64,000 nucleotides of DNA, taken from the NCBI RefSeq assembly GCF_000250655.1, contig NC_016935.1, positions 7,458,001 to 7,522,000 of the forward strand, given 5' to 3'. This DNA comes from Paenibacillus mucilaginosus 3016 (lineage in GTDB: Bacteria; Bacillota; Bacilli; Paenibacillales; NBRC-103111). How positions within the stretch are numbered: the first letter of the stretch is position 1; every line of letters starts with the position of its first letter. Below, piece after piece: positions 26,705-36,910 of this stretch. The notes under the pieces are model-generated. The model was given only the letters and a program-made list of their open reading frames with translations, ran no database searches and was not told where the DNA came from. A program made the position numbers and the translations under genes.

Positions 26705-26770
26705 ATAGTATTTACTATCGGAGCATATGCTCAATCACTTTAGGTTAATTTTTGCATACTATGAATAGTA
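26705..26770. promoter_or_regulatory. Palindromes between divergent beta-helix genes
   Basis: Three palindromes in 66 bases: ATAGTA-TT-TACTAT (26705-26718), GAGCATATGCTC (26721-26732) and TACTAT-GA-ATAGTA (26757-26770). They lie in the shared promoter region of the two divergent beta-helix genes and could be regulator sites. No regulator is known. Confidence 0.4.
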
Positions 26771-26796
26771 ATTTGAAATTAGGGAGGTGATTGCAT

Positions 26797-28380
26797 ATGG
26801 ACTATACGGTAGAGAATGTTCGGGACCCTAAATATGGTGCCTTGGGAGACGGAAATCGCGACGATACATCCGCTATCAATAGAGCTCTGCGCGCGGTGGA
26901 AGCCAGCGGCGGCGGAATTGTATATTTGCCCCAAGGCGCGTATAAGATTTCAGGAGTCCTGGCAATTGGATCAAACACCATCGTACGCGGTGCCGGACCC
27001 GGAACGGTTATTTTCAACAGCAACCCGGCTAACGTTACGATTCTTCAGATTAACGGCAACCATACCGCCGTGGAAGAGCTGACCGTCCGGTATGATACGC
27101 CTCAAGTAGGGATTGGCATCTTCTGGGCTGCCAATACCATGCATACCCGGATCAGCAAGTGCACGTTCACCGGGGCAACCGCACAAGCCGTGTATCTAGA
27201 CAGACCCGGCATTCAACATGTTTCGGTTACGGACTGCCGGTTTGATGGGGTCATCTATGGTATTCTTACAAATCTTAATGCGAACGACTTGACGGACCTG
27301 CGCATTATGAACAACCATTTTGTCAATATCAGCGGTGATGCGATCGAAATCAACAGTCCCATTCAAATGATGGGCGTCAACCGCGAACCGTTCGATGCGG
27401 CCTACAATATCTCGATCCACGGAAACTACATCTCCTGTCCCCCTGAACTCTCCTCCACTGTCAACGCCGGCTTCGGAATCGGTATTGCCGGCGGAACCTA
27501 TATCTCCATCACGGGCAACATCATTGCCAACTGCCGCCAGCAGGGCATCCATATTGAAGACAACGCCTCCCACATCAACATCACCGGCAATACGATCCAT
27601 GATATTGGAAGCAATCCCGACCTGGCCACGAACTCCGGGATTTATGTGATTCACAGCGATTATCTGACGATAAGCAGCAACACCTTTCGCAAATGCGGCG
27701 ATTATGGGATTCACCTCGACTTCAGCGCGAATGAACAAGTGAATGAAGTCGTGGTGACGAGCAATCTGATTACGGAATGCAGCAGCGGCGGAATCCGGAT
27801 CACCGGGGATACGTTCAGCGATTTTCATGTTGCGGACAATATCGTCAACCGCAACGGAGGCAGCGGACTGAGCATCGCCGGCCAGCCCATCGGACTCAAA
27901 GTGCTCAATAATACCTTCCGCAACAACGCCGCGTACGGCATCCAGCTGGTGAACGGCGGATTTCTCAGTGAATTCTCCGGCAACAGTCTCTACAGCAATA
28001 ACTTGGGACCGGTCTTTTTTGAGACGGCGCCGCCTAGAATCCCTGTCCCCATGAGGGATCAAAACAATTATGTAACGGCTGTGGTAAATGGAAGCTACAC
28101 GCCCTGGGTAGACGCACTCTCCCTCGGCAAAGCGGCCGAAGGTCTGCTTTACATCGTTGCCAAGCAGGGCCCCCTCAGCAAGACGGACCTGTACCGGGTG
28201 GTCTGGAACGGTACTGCCCTGACGATTACCAAGATCAGACAGGATTACGTCGGAGCGATCGATCTGGTGACCCCCAAGATGAGAGGATCCTTCTTACAGG
28301 TGCAGGCTTACCGTCCCTCATCCACCGGAACTGTAGTCGAATTCTCCGTACAGTTCTTCGGAACGATATTGTTAGGCTGA
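26797..28380 (+). CDS. Right-handed beta-helix (pectate-lyase-like) protein
   Basis: 527 residues. N-terminal part shows the family hallmark (YGALGDGNRDDTSAINRAL, GGGIVYLPQGAY), then at least ten beta-helix coils rich in Asn (HISITGN-type turns), and a separate C-terminal beta-rich domain of about 110 residues (from about 420). No signal peptide is seen, unlike its divergent paralogue. ATG 26797 follows AGGGAGGTG by seven bases. Such proteins are often polysaccharide lyases or hydrolases, or tailspike-like; an EPS-trimming role is inferred from the neighbourhood. Confidence 0.85.
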   Translation: MDYTVENVRDPKYGALGDGNRDDTSAINRALRAVEASGGGIVYLPQGAYKISGVLAIGSNTIVRGAGPGTVIFNSNPANVTILQINGNHTAVEELTVRYDTPQVGIGIFWAANTMHTRISKCTFTGATAQAVYLDRPGIQHVSVTDCRFDGVIYGILTNLNANDLTDLRIMNNHFVNISGDAIEINSPIQMMGVNREPFDAAYNISIHGNYISCPPELSSTVNAGFGIGIAGGTYISITGNIIANCRQQGIHIEDNASHINITGNTIHDIGSNPDLATNSGIYVIHSDYLTISSNTFRKCGDYGIHLDFSANEQVNEVVVTSNLITECSSGGIRITGDTFSDFHVADNIVNRNGGSGLSIAGQPIGLKVLNNTFRNNAAYGIQLVNGGFLSEFSGNSLYSNNLGPVFFETAPPRIPVPMRDQNNYVTAVVNGSYTPWVDALSLGKAAEGLLYIVAKQGPLSKTDLYRVVWNGTALTITKIRQDYVGAIDLVTPKMRGSFLQVQAYRPSSTGTVVEFSVQFFGTILLG

Positions 28381-28411
28381 ATATCCTGAACATACACTTT
28401 CCCTAACATAT

Positions 28412-28456
28412 AAAAAAGGCGAAGGCTCCTGGGTCCAGGCACCTTCGCTTTGGTTT
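28412..28456. terminator. Bidirectional terminator
   Basis: GCGAAGG and CCTGG arms paired around a two-base loop, with an A6 run on one side and T-rich sequence on the other; it sits between two convergent genes. Confidence 0.85.
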
Positions 28457-28470
28457 GCTGAATTCTTCAA

Positions 28471-29433
28471 TTAACGGGCCGGCCATGTGATGGATTCCAC
28501 CGCCGACAGCGGAACATCCCTGTAACCGCCGATCAGTACCAGGGAAGATTCCCCTAAGGAAATCACCCCGGGCTGGTTCCGGTTGCCGAGCTCCGATGCC
28601 GGAACAGGACTCCATCCGTTCACCTCCGGCACGTACACATCGCCCAGTACTTCCTGCCGGCCGCCTCCCAGAACGAACCACTGGCCGCCGATCACTACGG
28701 AGGCTGCATGCATTCTCGGCGTGGCCATCGACGCGCTCGTGCTCCATGTCTGAGCTGTGAAGTCATAGGAGATCACCGAGCTCATCGGCCTGACGGCCCC
28801 GTATGCATTAGGTGCACCGCCGGCAATCATCAACCTGTCGTTCACAATGGCTGCCGTGTGCCCGAACCTTGGGGCCGGCATAGCTGCCACCTTCTCCCGC
28901 TTGCCTGTCCCCGGATCGAACGTGAAGACCGTATCCAGCGTAACGCCGGAATTATGGTAGCCTCCTGAGATCAGGACCTGCCCCTTCCATACCGTCACGG
29001 CAGGCTCATAAATATCAAGCACCACATCGGGCAGTATGGTCCATTGGTCCTTGCCCGGATCGTAGTATTGAACCGGAATCGGTGTCCCAGTAAGGGGCTC
29101 GTATCCTGCAATTACATACAAAAGTTCATGATATACCGCCGTCTTGAGATGCACTCCCGGCTGTGGAAGATCGGCCTTCTTCAACCACTGGTTGCTCGCC
29201 GGGTCATATGCTTCTACAGTCGCGGTATAGCCTCTCTCCGAATCGTCTTCCCCGCCAACCGAATAGATCAAATTCCCCAGTCGTTCCACTCCCTGCCCGT
29301 ACCTCGCATGGCTCATCGATGCTTTCTTCTCCCAATCCCCTTCAGCCCAAGCGGTACTTGTGCTGAAAACCGTGGCAAATTGAAGAATGAGTAATAATAG
29401 GACCGTATAAAGGCGATTGGAATACTTCTTCAT
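28471..29433 (-). CDS. Secreted kelch-repeat protein
   Basis: 320 residues. Signal peptide at 1-29 (TVLLLLILQFATVFSTSTAWA), then five or six kelch blades with the GG pairs and the Y/W spacing of the family (VGGEDD, YDPASNQWLKKADLP, ISGGYHNSG, IAGGAPN, LGGGRQE, IGGYRD). Predicted extracellular beta-propeller, perhaps EPS-binding. ATG 29433 follows GAAAGGGG. It has its own promoter at 29680-29708. Confidence 0.88.
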   Translation of the reverse strand: MKKYSNRLYTVLLLLILQFATVFSTSTAWAEGDWEKKASMSHARYGQGVERLGNLIYSVGGEDDSERGYTATVEAYDPASNQWLKKADLPQPGVHLKTAVYHELLYVIAGYEPLTGTPIPVQYYDPGKDQWTILPDVVLDIYEPAVTVWKGQVLISGGYHNSGVTLDTVFTFDPGTGKREKVAAMPAPRFGHTAAIVNDRLMIAGGAPNAYGAVRPMSSVISYDFTAQTWSTSASMATPRMHAASVVIGGQWFVLGGGRQEVLGDVYVPEVNGWSPVPASELGNRNQPGVISLGESSLVLIGGYRDVPLSAVESITWPAR

Positions 29434-29679
29434 GGTGCAGCCCCTTTCACTTCGCTGTTCTCGTTGATCCTGCTTGCCGGGTAGGAGTAGGTTGCGGAAA
29501 GTCTTGCTATTTAAACTGTATGCGGTCTTACCAGAGTTAGTCCTACTTGGGGGCAACATCATAATAGTACAATACCCCAGGAGTATCCAAGCGAAACAGC
29601 AGCCGTCTCTCCTCAGCCCATAATGGACCTAAGTCCTACAACAACACCATTCAAGGGCTGTATCAGGGAGGTATGACTC

Positions 29680-29708
29680 ATTATATGATACACTATGTAG
29701 CGAGTCAA
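29680..29708 (-). promoter_or_regulatory. Kelch gene promoter with GATAC-type operator in the spacer
   Basis: -35 TTGACT (29703-29708), 17-base spacer, -10 TATAAT (29680-29685). The palindrome GATAC-ACTAT-GTAGC (29687-29701, one mismatch) sits inside the spacer, one base from the -10, exactly as in the two EPS promoters. Confidence 0.75.
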
Positions 29709-30604
29709 GAACCACTCTGTATCTTTTTTCCTAAATGTTCCTTTAGAAAAGCAGCATATTTCCGGGCCGAATCGCCGGTCATATGAATGCCGTCCCCCGT
29801 CTCGTACTCATCCGGGTTAGGCGTCTGTGCCCAATCATAACGGTCTTTGGGGAACTCCGCTTCCCAATGCTTGCGCAGGGCCGTGGAGCGGACGGACTCG
29901 TGCAGGCTGCGGTGTGAAGGAGGCTCGAACAGCACCACCTGCACTCCCTTGGCACGCAGCGTATCAACGGCCTGCTTCAGCTCGCCCGTGACGGCCTGCA
30001 GCTGCTTCGGGTCAGGCGCCTTGGCATGGTCTGCCGCGTGTCTGGCCAGCTCCGAAGCGAGAATGTCAGGGTCGACAGGGCCTCCGGCCTCCGGTTCCTT
30101 CCCCGATCCTCCCTTGATCCATTCCTTGAAAAGAATCACGGGCTGATATTCGGTCCGGAAGGCGGCGAACGTGCTCTTGGCCCCGCCCAGCACCGGTGAG
30201 GTCAGCTTCTGGATGAATTCCTTATCCTGACCCCGGAGCAGCGTATCGTTCATCTCGACAAATACGGTGGAAGGAAGCGCCCCTTTGCTCTGCAGAATAA
30301 CCTGCAGGCCCGTCAGGGCTCCGCCGCCTGCAAAAGCGATATTGGAATAGTCCGTACCTAGATATTCGGGCAGCAGGCGGTAAGCCATGGAGGAACCTGT
30401 GACTACAGATTTGACAGGCTCTGCCGCATACAGATACCGTTCCGCCTTAATGACGTTATTCTGCCATTGGTTGGTTCCGCTTCCTCCATGGACGACCCCC
30501 GTACCGACAAAGGCAACGTAGCCCACGGTAAGGACAAGAAAGGAAGCGAACGACTGCACGATCAGCTTAGAACTGGAAGTAGATGAATTCACCGGCATCC
30601 CCAC
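29705..30604 (-). CDS. SGNH/AlgJ-like acetyltransferase partner protein
   Basis: 299 residues. One N-terminal membrane anchor (about 14-36), then an extracytoplasmic SGNH-hydrolase-like domain: GSSMAY carries the Ser nucleophile, and DGIHMTGDS near the C-terminus supplies the Asp-His pair. It overlaps the MBOAT gene by 38 bases. Together they should form an AlgI/AlgJ-type system that moves acetyl groups across the membrane to the polysaccharide. GTG 30604 or ATG 30598 may be the start. Confidence 0.83.
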   Translation of the reverse strand: MGMPVNSSTSSSKLIVQSFASFLVLTVGYVAFVGTGVVHGGSGTNQWQNNVIKAERYLYAAEPVKSVVTGSSMAYRLLPEYLGTDYSNIAFAGGGALTGLQVILQSKGALPSTVFVEMNDTLLRGQDKEFIQKLTSPVLGGAKSTFAAFRTEYQPVILFKEWIKGGSGKEPEAGGPVDPDILASELARHAADHAKAPDPKQLQAVTGELKQAVDTLRAKGVQVVLFEPPSHRSLHESVRSTALRKHWEAEFPKDRYDWAQTPNPDEYETGDGIHMTGDSARKYAAFLKEHLGKKIQSGS

Positions 30605-32066
30605 TATTTAACAGAATGAAGAACAGCATCACTGCGTAGAACAGAGGCTCCAGCCTGCGTCCCCAGGCCTGACCTTTGCTTTGGCGGATCAAATAAACCA
30701 TATGGTACACAATCACCGGCAGGGAGTAAATCAGGATATACAGCACCTTGCCGAAATCGATCCCCCGGTGGAAGTTGGTTGCTATAGAACTCACATAGAG
30801 AATAACATGATGAAACTCCGGAAGCTTGAAGAGCAGCCATCCGATCGTTACAAAGGTAAATACCAACAGCATATACAAACCCTTCAGGAAAGGCGTGCTC
30901 CAATGCTTCTCGGCTGCCGCTTCGCTTGTTGCGGCAATCCGTCCGGCCACCTCCGGCGGAATCGTGCCGAGTCCCGCCGTTTTGGTTTTTCTTTTCTTCA
31001 GCCAGGTCTGCACCGCCCGCTCAATCGCCAGCGCACCACCGTGCCAGGCTCCCCAGATCGCGTAGCTCCAAGCCGCCCCGTGCCAGAGACCGCCGAGCAC
31101 CATGACGAGGAACAGGTTGATATACGTCCGGGTTTTGCCTTTGCGGTTGCCTCCGAGCGCAATATACAAGTATTCCTTCAGCCAGGTGGACAGCGAGATA
31201 TGCCAGCGTCTCCAGAACTCCCCGAGAGAAGTCGAGATATACGGGAAATTGAAGTTATGCGGCATGCGGTAGCCGAAGAGCGCAGCCAGGCCGAGAGCAA
31301 TCAGTGAGTAGCCCGCGAAATCCGCAAAGATCTGCATCGAATAGCCGAACAGCATCGCTGCGAGCGTCACGCTCGATTCCAGCTGAAAATACGGATACGC
31401 GATCCAGAAGGTCTGATCTTTCATATTGTCCGCCACGACCATCTTCAGAAAATAGCCCATGGTCAGCAGCTTAAAGGCGCTGTCCCAAGGGATATCCCGC
31501 ATCAGCTTGCGCTTGATCTGCGGCAGGAAGTCATAGGCCTTGACGATCGGCCCGGCCACAAGCTGCGGGAAGAACGCTTTAAAGAAGGTAATGATAAAGA
31601 GATGCTTGCCAAAGTTTTTCTCGATGGAGATGCGACCCTCGCCCTTTTGTTTTTCCCTGTAAACATCAACCACCAGGCTGATTCCTTGAAAGGTGAAGAA
31701 GGAGATTCCGAGCGGAAGCGGCAGCCCCGATAACCAAAGGGCGATATCGCCTTCATGCCCGAACAGCGATTGATACACCAGACTGGAGTATTTGAAGAAA
31801 GCCAGGATCGCCAGATTGACGACAACCCCGAGTGAAGCCCAAAGAAGCCTTTGCTCCTTCCTCCCGTAGAACACGCCGTAACTGGAGACTGCGTTAATGA
31901 GAATCGAGAGCATGAGCAGCAGCAGTAATACAGGCTGATGGTATCCATAGAATACCAAACTGGCGGCAATCAAGATCGGGATCTGCAGCTTCTGCAGAGC
32001 AGGAATATAGTACAACCCGAAAGTTATGAGCAAGAGTACAAAAAACTCCCAGCTGTTAAACAGCAT
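30567..32066 (-). CDS. MBOAT-family O-acyltransferase (AlgI/DltB type)
   Basis: Membrane-bound O-acyltransferase, 499 residues, about 11 spans. Diagnostic motifs are FGYRMPHNFNFPY, EFWRRWHISLSTWLKEYLY and the catalytic His in GGLWHGAAW. It takes the acyl group from a cytoplasmic donor and passes it to the partner encoded immediately downstream, here most likely to acetylate EPS. ATG 32066 follows GGAGAGG. Confidence 0.93.
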   Translation of the reverse strand: MLFNSWEFFVLLLITFGLYYIPALQKLQIPILIAASLVFYGYHQPVLLLLLMLSILINAVSSYGVFYGRKEQRLLWASLGVVVNLAILAFFKYSSLVYQSLFGHEGDIALWLSGLPLPLGISFFTFQGISLVVDVYREKQKGEGRISIEKNFGKHLFIITFFKAFFPQLVAGPIVKAYDFLPQIKRKLMRDIPWDSAFKLLTMGYFLKMVVADNMKDQTFWIAYPYFQLESSVTLAAMLFGYSMQIFADFAGYSLIALGLAALFGYRMPHNFNFPYISTSLGEFWRRWHISLSTWLKEYLYIALGGNRKGKTRTYINLFLVMVLGGLWHGAAWSYAIWGAWHGGALAIERAVQTWLKKRKTKTAGLGTIPPEVAGRIAATSEAAAEKHWSTPFLKGLYMLLVFTFVTIGWLLFKLPEFHHVILYVSSIATNFHRGIDFGKVLYILIYSLPVIVYHMVYLIRQSKGQAWGRRLEPLFYAVMLFFILLNSGDAGEFIYFQF

Positions 32067-32255
32067 ATTACATGCCTCTCCTTAGACTGAAGCGGCCGGC
32101 CGGCACGCCCAGAAATTAAGATAAAAACAGCTATCCCGCAAAAAAACCGCCGCCTCAATCCATACGTCCACCATCTGCCCCCAAGACACCGAAAGGAAAA
32201 CGAATCCTGATCTATCGCGCGCTTCACGGGAAACCGGTTATCCCACGCTTTATAT

Positions 32256-32798
32256 TTATTTCCACCCGCCGATGGGTTTGATCACTTTGGCCGGCGAGCC
32301 CGCCACCACACAGCCCGGCGGCACATCTTTCGTTACAACGGAGCCGGCTGCAACAACCGCCCCATCCCCAATCGTAACCCCCTTGAGGATTATCGCCTTA
32401 CAGCCGATCCAGACGCGGTCCCCGATCTTGACCGGAGCCGTTGACGGCATGCCGTCAATCGCATGAAAGTCCGTGTCCATGATCGACACGTCCCAGGAAA
32501 TCGCGCAGTGACTGCCGATGGAGACGCGCTCCTTGGACATGATCTCTGTCCGCCGGTTCACATAGGTGTAATCCCCAATGGAGATCTCCGCCCCCGGCGC
32601 ATCCAGATAGAAACCCACATCCTGAAACAGCATGACCTTGCGTCCAATTCTTAGTGTTGTTCCACTGGCCCCGCTGCGGGTTACTTTCCCGCAGACGCGC
32701 AGCCAAGGCCCACAGGACTCCGTCCGGAAGCGGAAGAGGAATCCCAGGCCGATACGGTAAGCGTATCTTACATACTGCTTTACAGATCTTTTCGACAT
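32256..32798 (-). CDS. Left-handed beta-helix acetyltransferase
   Basis: 180 residues with hexapeptide repeats (ISIGDYTYV, VSIGSHCAI, VKIGDRVWIGCKAIILKGVTIGDGAVVAAGSVVTKDVP) of the NodL/maltose acetyltransferase type, transferring acetyl from acetyl-CoA to a sugar. Catalytic His is in DTDFHAID. The ribosome site is weak. It lies between the pyruvyl transferase (which has its own terminator) and the MBOAT gene; 32067-32255 is empty apart from A-rich sequence. Confidence 0.9.
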   Translation of the reverse strand: MSKRSVKQYVRYAYRIGLGFLFRFRTESCGPWLRVCGKVTRSGASGTTLRIGRKVMLFQDVGFYLDAPGAEISIGDYTYVNRRTEIMSKERVSIGSHCAISWDVSIMDTDFHAIDGMPSTAPVKIGDRVWIGCKAIILKGVTIGDGAVVAAGSVVTKDVPPGCVVAGSPAKVIKPIGGWK

Positions 32799-32853
32799 AT
32801 CTTTTTCTCTCTTCTCTCTCTTCTCAGTACTAAGCCCCTACTGTTGCACAAAT

Positions 32854-32884
32854 GAAAAAAAGGAGGGCATTGCCTGCCCTCCTT
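32854..32884 (-). terminator. Intrinsic terminator of the pyruvyl transferase gene
   Basis: AAGGAGGGCA / TGCCCTCCTT arms followed by a long T run on the minus strand. Confidence 0.9.
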
Positions 32885-32888
32885 CTCT

Positions 32889-33863
32889 TTAAGCCAAATC
32901 GCTCTTGGCGTCGTTGACATGAAGCTGAGCCGTCTTGATGGGGTGGGTCCACGTGTAGTAGTAACTCGAGTTCTTGCCGTACGAATTGTCTATAAGGATG
33001 TTCTGCTTATCCATCAGGCAGGACAGGATGTGCCCGTGAAGCCTGGACGTCTTGATCACCCGGTACGAGCTGAACAGCTCAATGGCCTTCTTCAGCAGGT
33101 AATCCGTGTAGTTGTACCAGAGGGCGCCTACCGGCAGGCTGTTGCCGGCCATACGCTTCACCGTGTACATCTTCGAGAACAGCTTGGCTACCTTGTTATC
33201 GAATGGGGTGAAGAGCGTCTGCCAGTCGAGCGTATCGGCCGGGCTTCCCACTTCAAGGTTCGCCTGCCCGTTGCCTGCCTCCACGTCCGTACGCAGGAAG
33301 TAGAGCGTATCCTTCTGCGTCTGCTTCGGATTGGCAATCGGCCAGAGCTGGTGAGCCATGTCCGGGGAGAGGTATACGTTGCAGCCGGTGAACTTCGTCA
33401 GTGCCAGTTCATAGCACAGCGTATCCCTTAAGTACACGTGAAGATCACGGTGCTTGTTGAAGATGGCTGCGGTCTTGTCGTATTCCTTCTCACTCTTGTA
33501 GAAGATCGTCTGCGGCATCACCACGATGCGGTGGTTAGGGTAGTTCTTGATAACCATCTCACGCAGTCTCTGGTGAGCCGGGTAGATGTCGCCGAAGTTT
33601 CCGCCGCCGTGCAGAACGATGATGCAGTCCGAAGGGATATCGGTGCCTTCCTTGAAATCAAGCACGCTGTATCTGGCGCGCACGTTGATGTTGTAATCCT
33701 TGAAGAATTCCTCCGTGCCCTTCATGATCAGCATGTCGCCGCCGTTGCTGTGAACGGGATAGTCAAGGTAAAACACGTTCGACCCGCGAGGGATTACGTT
33801 CAAAATATCCTTCAGCTTTTCCTTCAATTCATCCATTGGATGAATGGCTTTCGTGCTTTTCAT
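32889..33863 (-). CDS. Polysaccharide pyruvyl transferase
   Basis: 324 residues, family PF04230, like EpsO/YvfF of B. subtilis. It adds ketal-linked pyruvate to an EPS sugar. Motifs: NGGDMLI near 40-46, LHGGGNFGDIYPAHQ, VVMPQTIFY, and C-terminal KTSRLHGHILSCL. ATG 33863 follows AAAGGAG. It overlaps the end of the flippase gene by 35 bases. Confidence 0.92.
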   Translation of the reverse strand: MKSTKAIHPMDELKEKLKDILNVIPRGSNVFYLDYPVHSNGGDMLIMKGTEEFFKDYNINVRARYSVLDFKEGTDIPSDCIIVLHGGGNFGDIYPAHQRLREMVIKNYPNHRIVVMPQTIFYKSEKEYDKTAAIFNKHRDLHVYLRDTLCYELALTKFTGCNVYLSPDMAHQLWPIANPKQTQKDTLYFLRTDVEAGNGQANLEVGSPADTLDWQTLFTPFDNKVAKLFSKMYTVKRMAGNSLPVGALWYNYTDYLLKKAIELFSSYRVIKTSRLHGHILSCLMDKQNILIDNSYGKNSSYYYTWTHPIKTAQLHVNDAKSDLA

Positions 33864-35147
33864 GAGGACGATCTCCTTTACCCGATATCTTTTGTTTTAT
33901 CGTCTGGACCATAAAGGTGTAGTCACCCTTATCAAAAACAATGCTCCGAAGAGGAACCTTAAATACCCGCGGAATCTGGAACAGGGTAATGGCAAGCCGC
34001 ACCACGGCCCCGATCACCAGGGCCAGGGAAAGACCGAACAGCCCGTACATCGGCGCGAGGACGAAGAAGAGCGCCACAGTAATGCTGATCGCAATCAGTT
34101 GCCGGATCAGTACGAGGTCCGGACGCCCCATGGCGTTGAAGGAAGATGCAAGCACCCAGGACCCTCCGCCGATGATGCATTCGATCGACAGGAGGTAGAA
34201 GGTCGAGCTCGCTTCCAGAAACTCGGGACCGAAGAGCAGCCCGAGCATGAATTTGCCGATGATCATACTCGGCACCACCACAATGGCCATGACCGTCATC
34301 GAGATCCGGAAGGCGCGTGCGACCAGCCGGATAATCTTGTCATGCTCCATTCCGGTTACCTTCGGGAACATTACGTTGCTGATGGCCGTCTGGACCGTAT
34401 TGAACACCCGCGAAAGCGCGAAGACGACCGAATACAATCCGAAGTCCCGGGGGGTCAGCAGCGCTACGATAATGATCTTATCGAATTGATTGTACAGCGT
34501 CCCCAGCAGCTCCATCGCATACACTTTCATGCCGTAACCGAACAGCGGTTTGACGGCGGTCCGGTCGATCGGATTCCCCCTCAGCCCCATGGAGACATAA
34601 GGTCTCAGGCTGACAACGGAATAAGTGACGACAAGCAGGGTGGTCAGGAGAAAAATATTCGTGGAGGAGGTCAAAGACAAGGAACCCAGCAGCCACAGTA
34701 CAATCAAGCCGATGACGTTAAACAGCGGCACATTCAGCCGGATGCCGTTGTAAATATTGAATTTGTCGAGGCTCTGGGCAATCGCTGACAGCAGATTGAC
34801 CGCCAGCAGCAGAGGAACCGTCAATACCGTATAGTATTGGGCCAGCCGCACCGCCGTAGCGGAATATTCGCTGAGCCAGATCGGCAATCCGAACCAGGCC
34901 ACCACTCCGGCCAGTATACTCACCGGAATCTGGAACAGAATCGAGAGCCGGAGGTAATCCGAAGCCCGGCTACTGTCCTGTTTTAAATTGTAGATTAAAG
35001 ATGTCGGCAGACCGAAGCCGATACATCCGGCGATGAAGGTCGGCCAGAACAGAATGGCGGATAATTCACCTTTGCCTTCCACCCCCAGCATGCGGGCTGT
35101 AATGATGGAAGTTAACGTCGTGATCAACAGCATCGAGAAATTGGTAA
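33829..35147 (-). CDS. Wzx-type oligosaccharide flippase, 5' end cut off
   Basis: About 438 residues remain, with 12 or more hydrophobic segments. It moves the lipid-linked repeat unit across the membrane. The homologous frame is readable up to LTNFSMLLITTLTSI, where family members have about 20 more N-terminal residues. At 35148 the sequence switches to a copy of the MBOAT gene start, out of frame. The first internal ATG is at 35133. The true start must lie beyond the junction. Confidence 0.85.
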
Positions 35148-35592
35148 GAGCAGCAGCAGTAATACAGGCTGATGGTATCCATAGAATACCAAACTGGCGG
35201 CAATCAAGATCGGGATCTGCAGCTTCTGCAGAGCAGGAATATAGTACAACCCGAAAGTTATGAGCAAGAGTACAAAAAACTCCCAGCTGTTAAACAGCAT
35301 ATTACATGCCTCTCCTTAGACTGAAGCGGCCGGCCGGCACGCCCAGAAATTAAGATAAAAACAGCTATCCCGCAAAAAAACCGCCGCCTCAATCCATACG
35401 TCCACCATCTGCCCCCAAGACACCGAAAGGAAAACGAATCCTGATCTATCGCGCGCTTCACGGGAAACCGGTTATCCCACGCTTTATATTTATTTCCACC
35501 CGCCGATGGGTTTGATCACTTTGGCCGGCGAGCCCGCCACCACACAGCCCGGCGGCACATCTTTCGTTACAACGGAGCCGGCTGCAACAACC
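35148..35592. repeat. Mosaic 1, piece C: copy of 31914-32358
   Basis: Base-for-base copy at offset +3234. It carries the first 51 codons of the MBOAT gene (start at 35300), the intergenic stretch and the last third of the acetyltransferase gene (stop at 35490). Joined to piece B through a two-base overlap (CC). Confidence 0.93.
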
Positions 35593-36018
35593 TCTCTCCG
35601 AATCGTCTTCCCCACCAACCGAATAGATCAAATTCCCCAGTCGTTCCACTCCCTGCCCGTACCTCGCATGGCTCATCGATGCTTTCTTCTCCCAATCCCC
35701 TTCAGCCCAAGCGGTACTTGTGCTGAAAACCGTGGCAAATTGAAGAATGAGTAATAATAGGACCGTATAAAGGCGATTGGAATACTTCTTCATGGTGCAG
35801 CCCCTTTCACTTCGCTGTTCTCGTTGATCCTGCTTGCCGGGTAGGAGTAGGTTGCGGAAAGTCTTGCTATTTAAACTGTATGCGGTCTTACCAGAGTTAG
35901 TCCTACTTGGGGGCAACATCATAATAGTACAATACCCCAGGAGTATCCAAGCGAAACAGCAGCCGTCTCTCCTCAGCCCATAATGGACCTAAGTCCTACA
36001 ACAACACCATTCAAGGGC
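35591..36018. repeat. Mosaic 1, piece B: copy of 29231-29658
   Basis: Copy at offset +6360 with one difference (A at 35614 against G at 29254). It carries the kelch gene's first 67 codons (start 35793) and its leader but not its promoter. The kelch frame continues out of register into piece C and stops at 35458. Confidence 0.93.
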
Positions 36019-36910
36019 CCATCGTACGCGGTGCCGGACCCGGAACGGTTATTTTCAACAGCAACCCGGCTAACGTTACGATTCTTCAGATTAACGGCAA
36101 CCATACCGCCGTGGAAGAGCTGACCGTCCGGTATGATACGCCTCAAGTAGGGATTGGCATCTTCTGGGCTGCCAATACCATGCATACCCGGATCAGCAAG
36201 TGCACGTTCACCGGGGCAACCGCACAAGCCGTGTATCTAGACAGACCCGGCATTCAACATGTTTCGGTTACGGACTGCCGGTTTGATGGGGTCATCTATG
36301 GTATTCTTACAAATCTTAATGCGAACGACTTGACGGACCTGCGCATTATGAACAACCATTTTGTCAATATCAGCGGTGATGCGATCGAAATCAACAGTCC
36401 CATTCAAATGATGGGCGTCAACCGCGAACCGTTCGATGCGGCCTACAATATCTCGATCCACGGAAACTACATCTCCTGTCCCCCTGAACTCTCCTCCACT
36501 GTCAACGCCGGCTTCGGAATCGGTATTGCCGGCGGAACCTATATCTCCATCACGGGCAACATCATTGCCAACTGCCGCCAGCAGGGCATCCATATTGAAG
36601 ACAACGCCTCCCACATCAACATCACCGGCAATACGATCCATGATATTGGAAGCAATCCCGACCTGGCCACGAACTCCGGGATTTATGTGATTCACAGCGA
36701 TTATCTGACGATAAGCAGCAACACCTTTCGCAAATGCGGCGATTATGGGATTCACCTCGACTTCAGCGCGAATGAACAAGTGAATGAAGTCGTGGTGACG
36801 AGCAATCTGATTACGGAATGCAGCAGCGGCGGAATCCGGATCACCGGGGATACGTTCAGCGATTTTCATGTTGCGGACAATATCGTCAACCGCAACGGAG
36901 GCAGCGGACT
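36019..36910. repeat. Mosaic 1, piece A: copy of 26978-27869
   Basis: Copy at offset +9041 of the middle of the intact beta-helix gene. The frame is open but has no native start or end; it runs into the transposase remnant as a short tail. Confidence 0.93.

Noticed and set aside
24599..26734. 711-codon minus-strand open frame starting as a beta-helix protein
   Set aside because: Only 25851-26665 codes; the rest is antisense to NRPS adenylation motifs.
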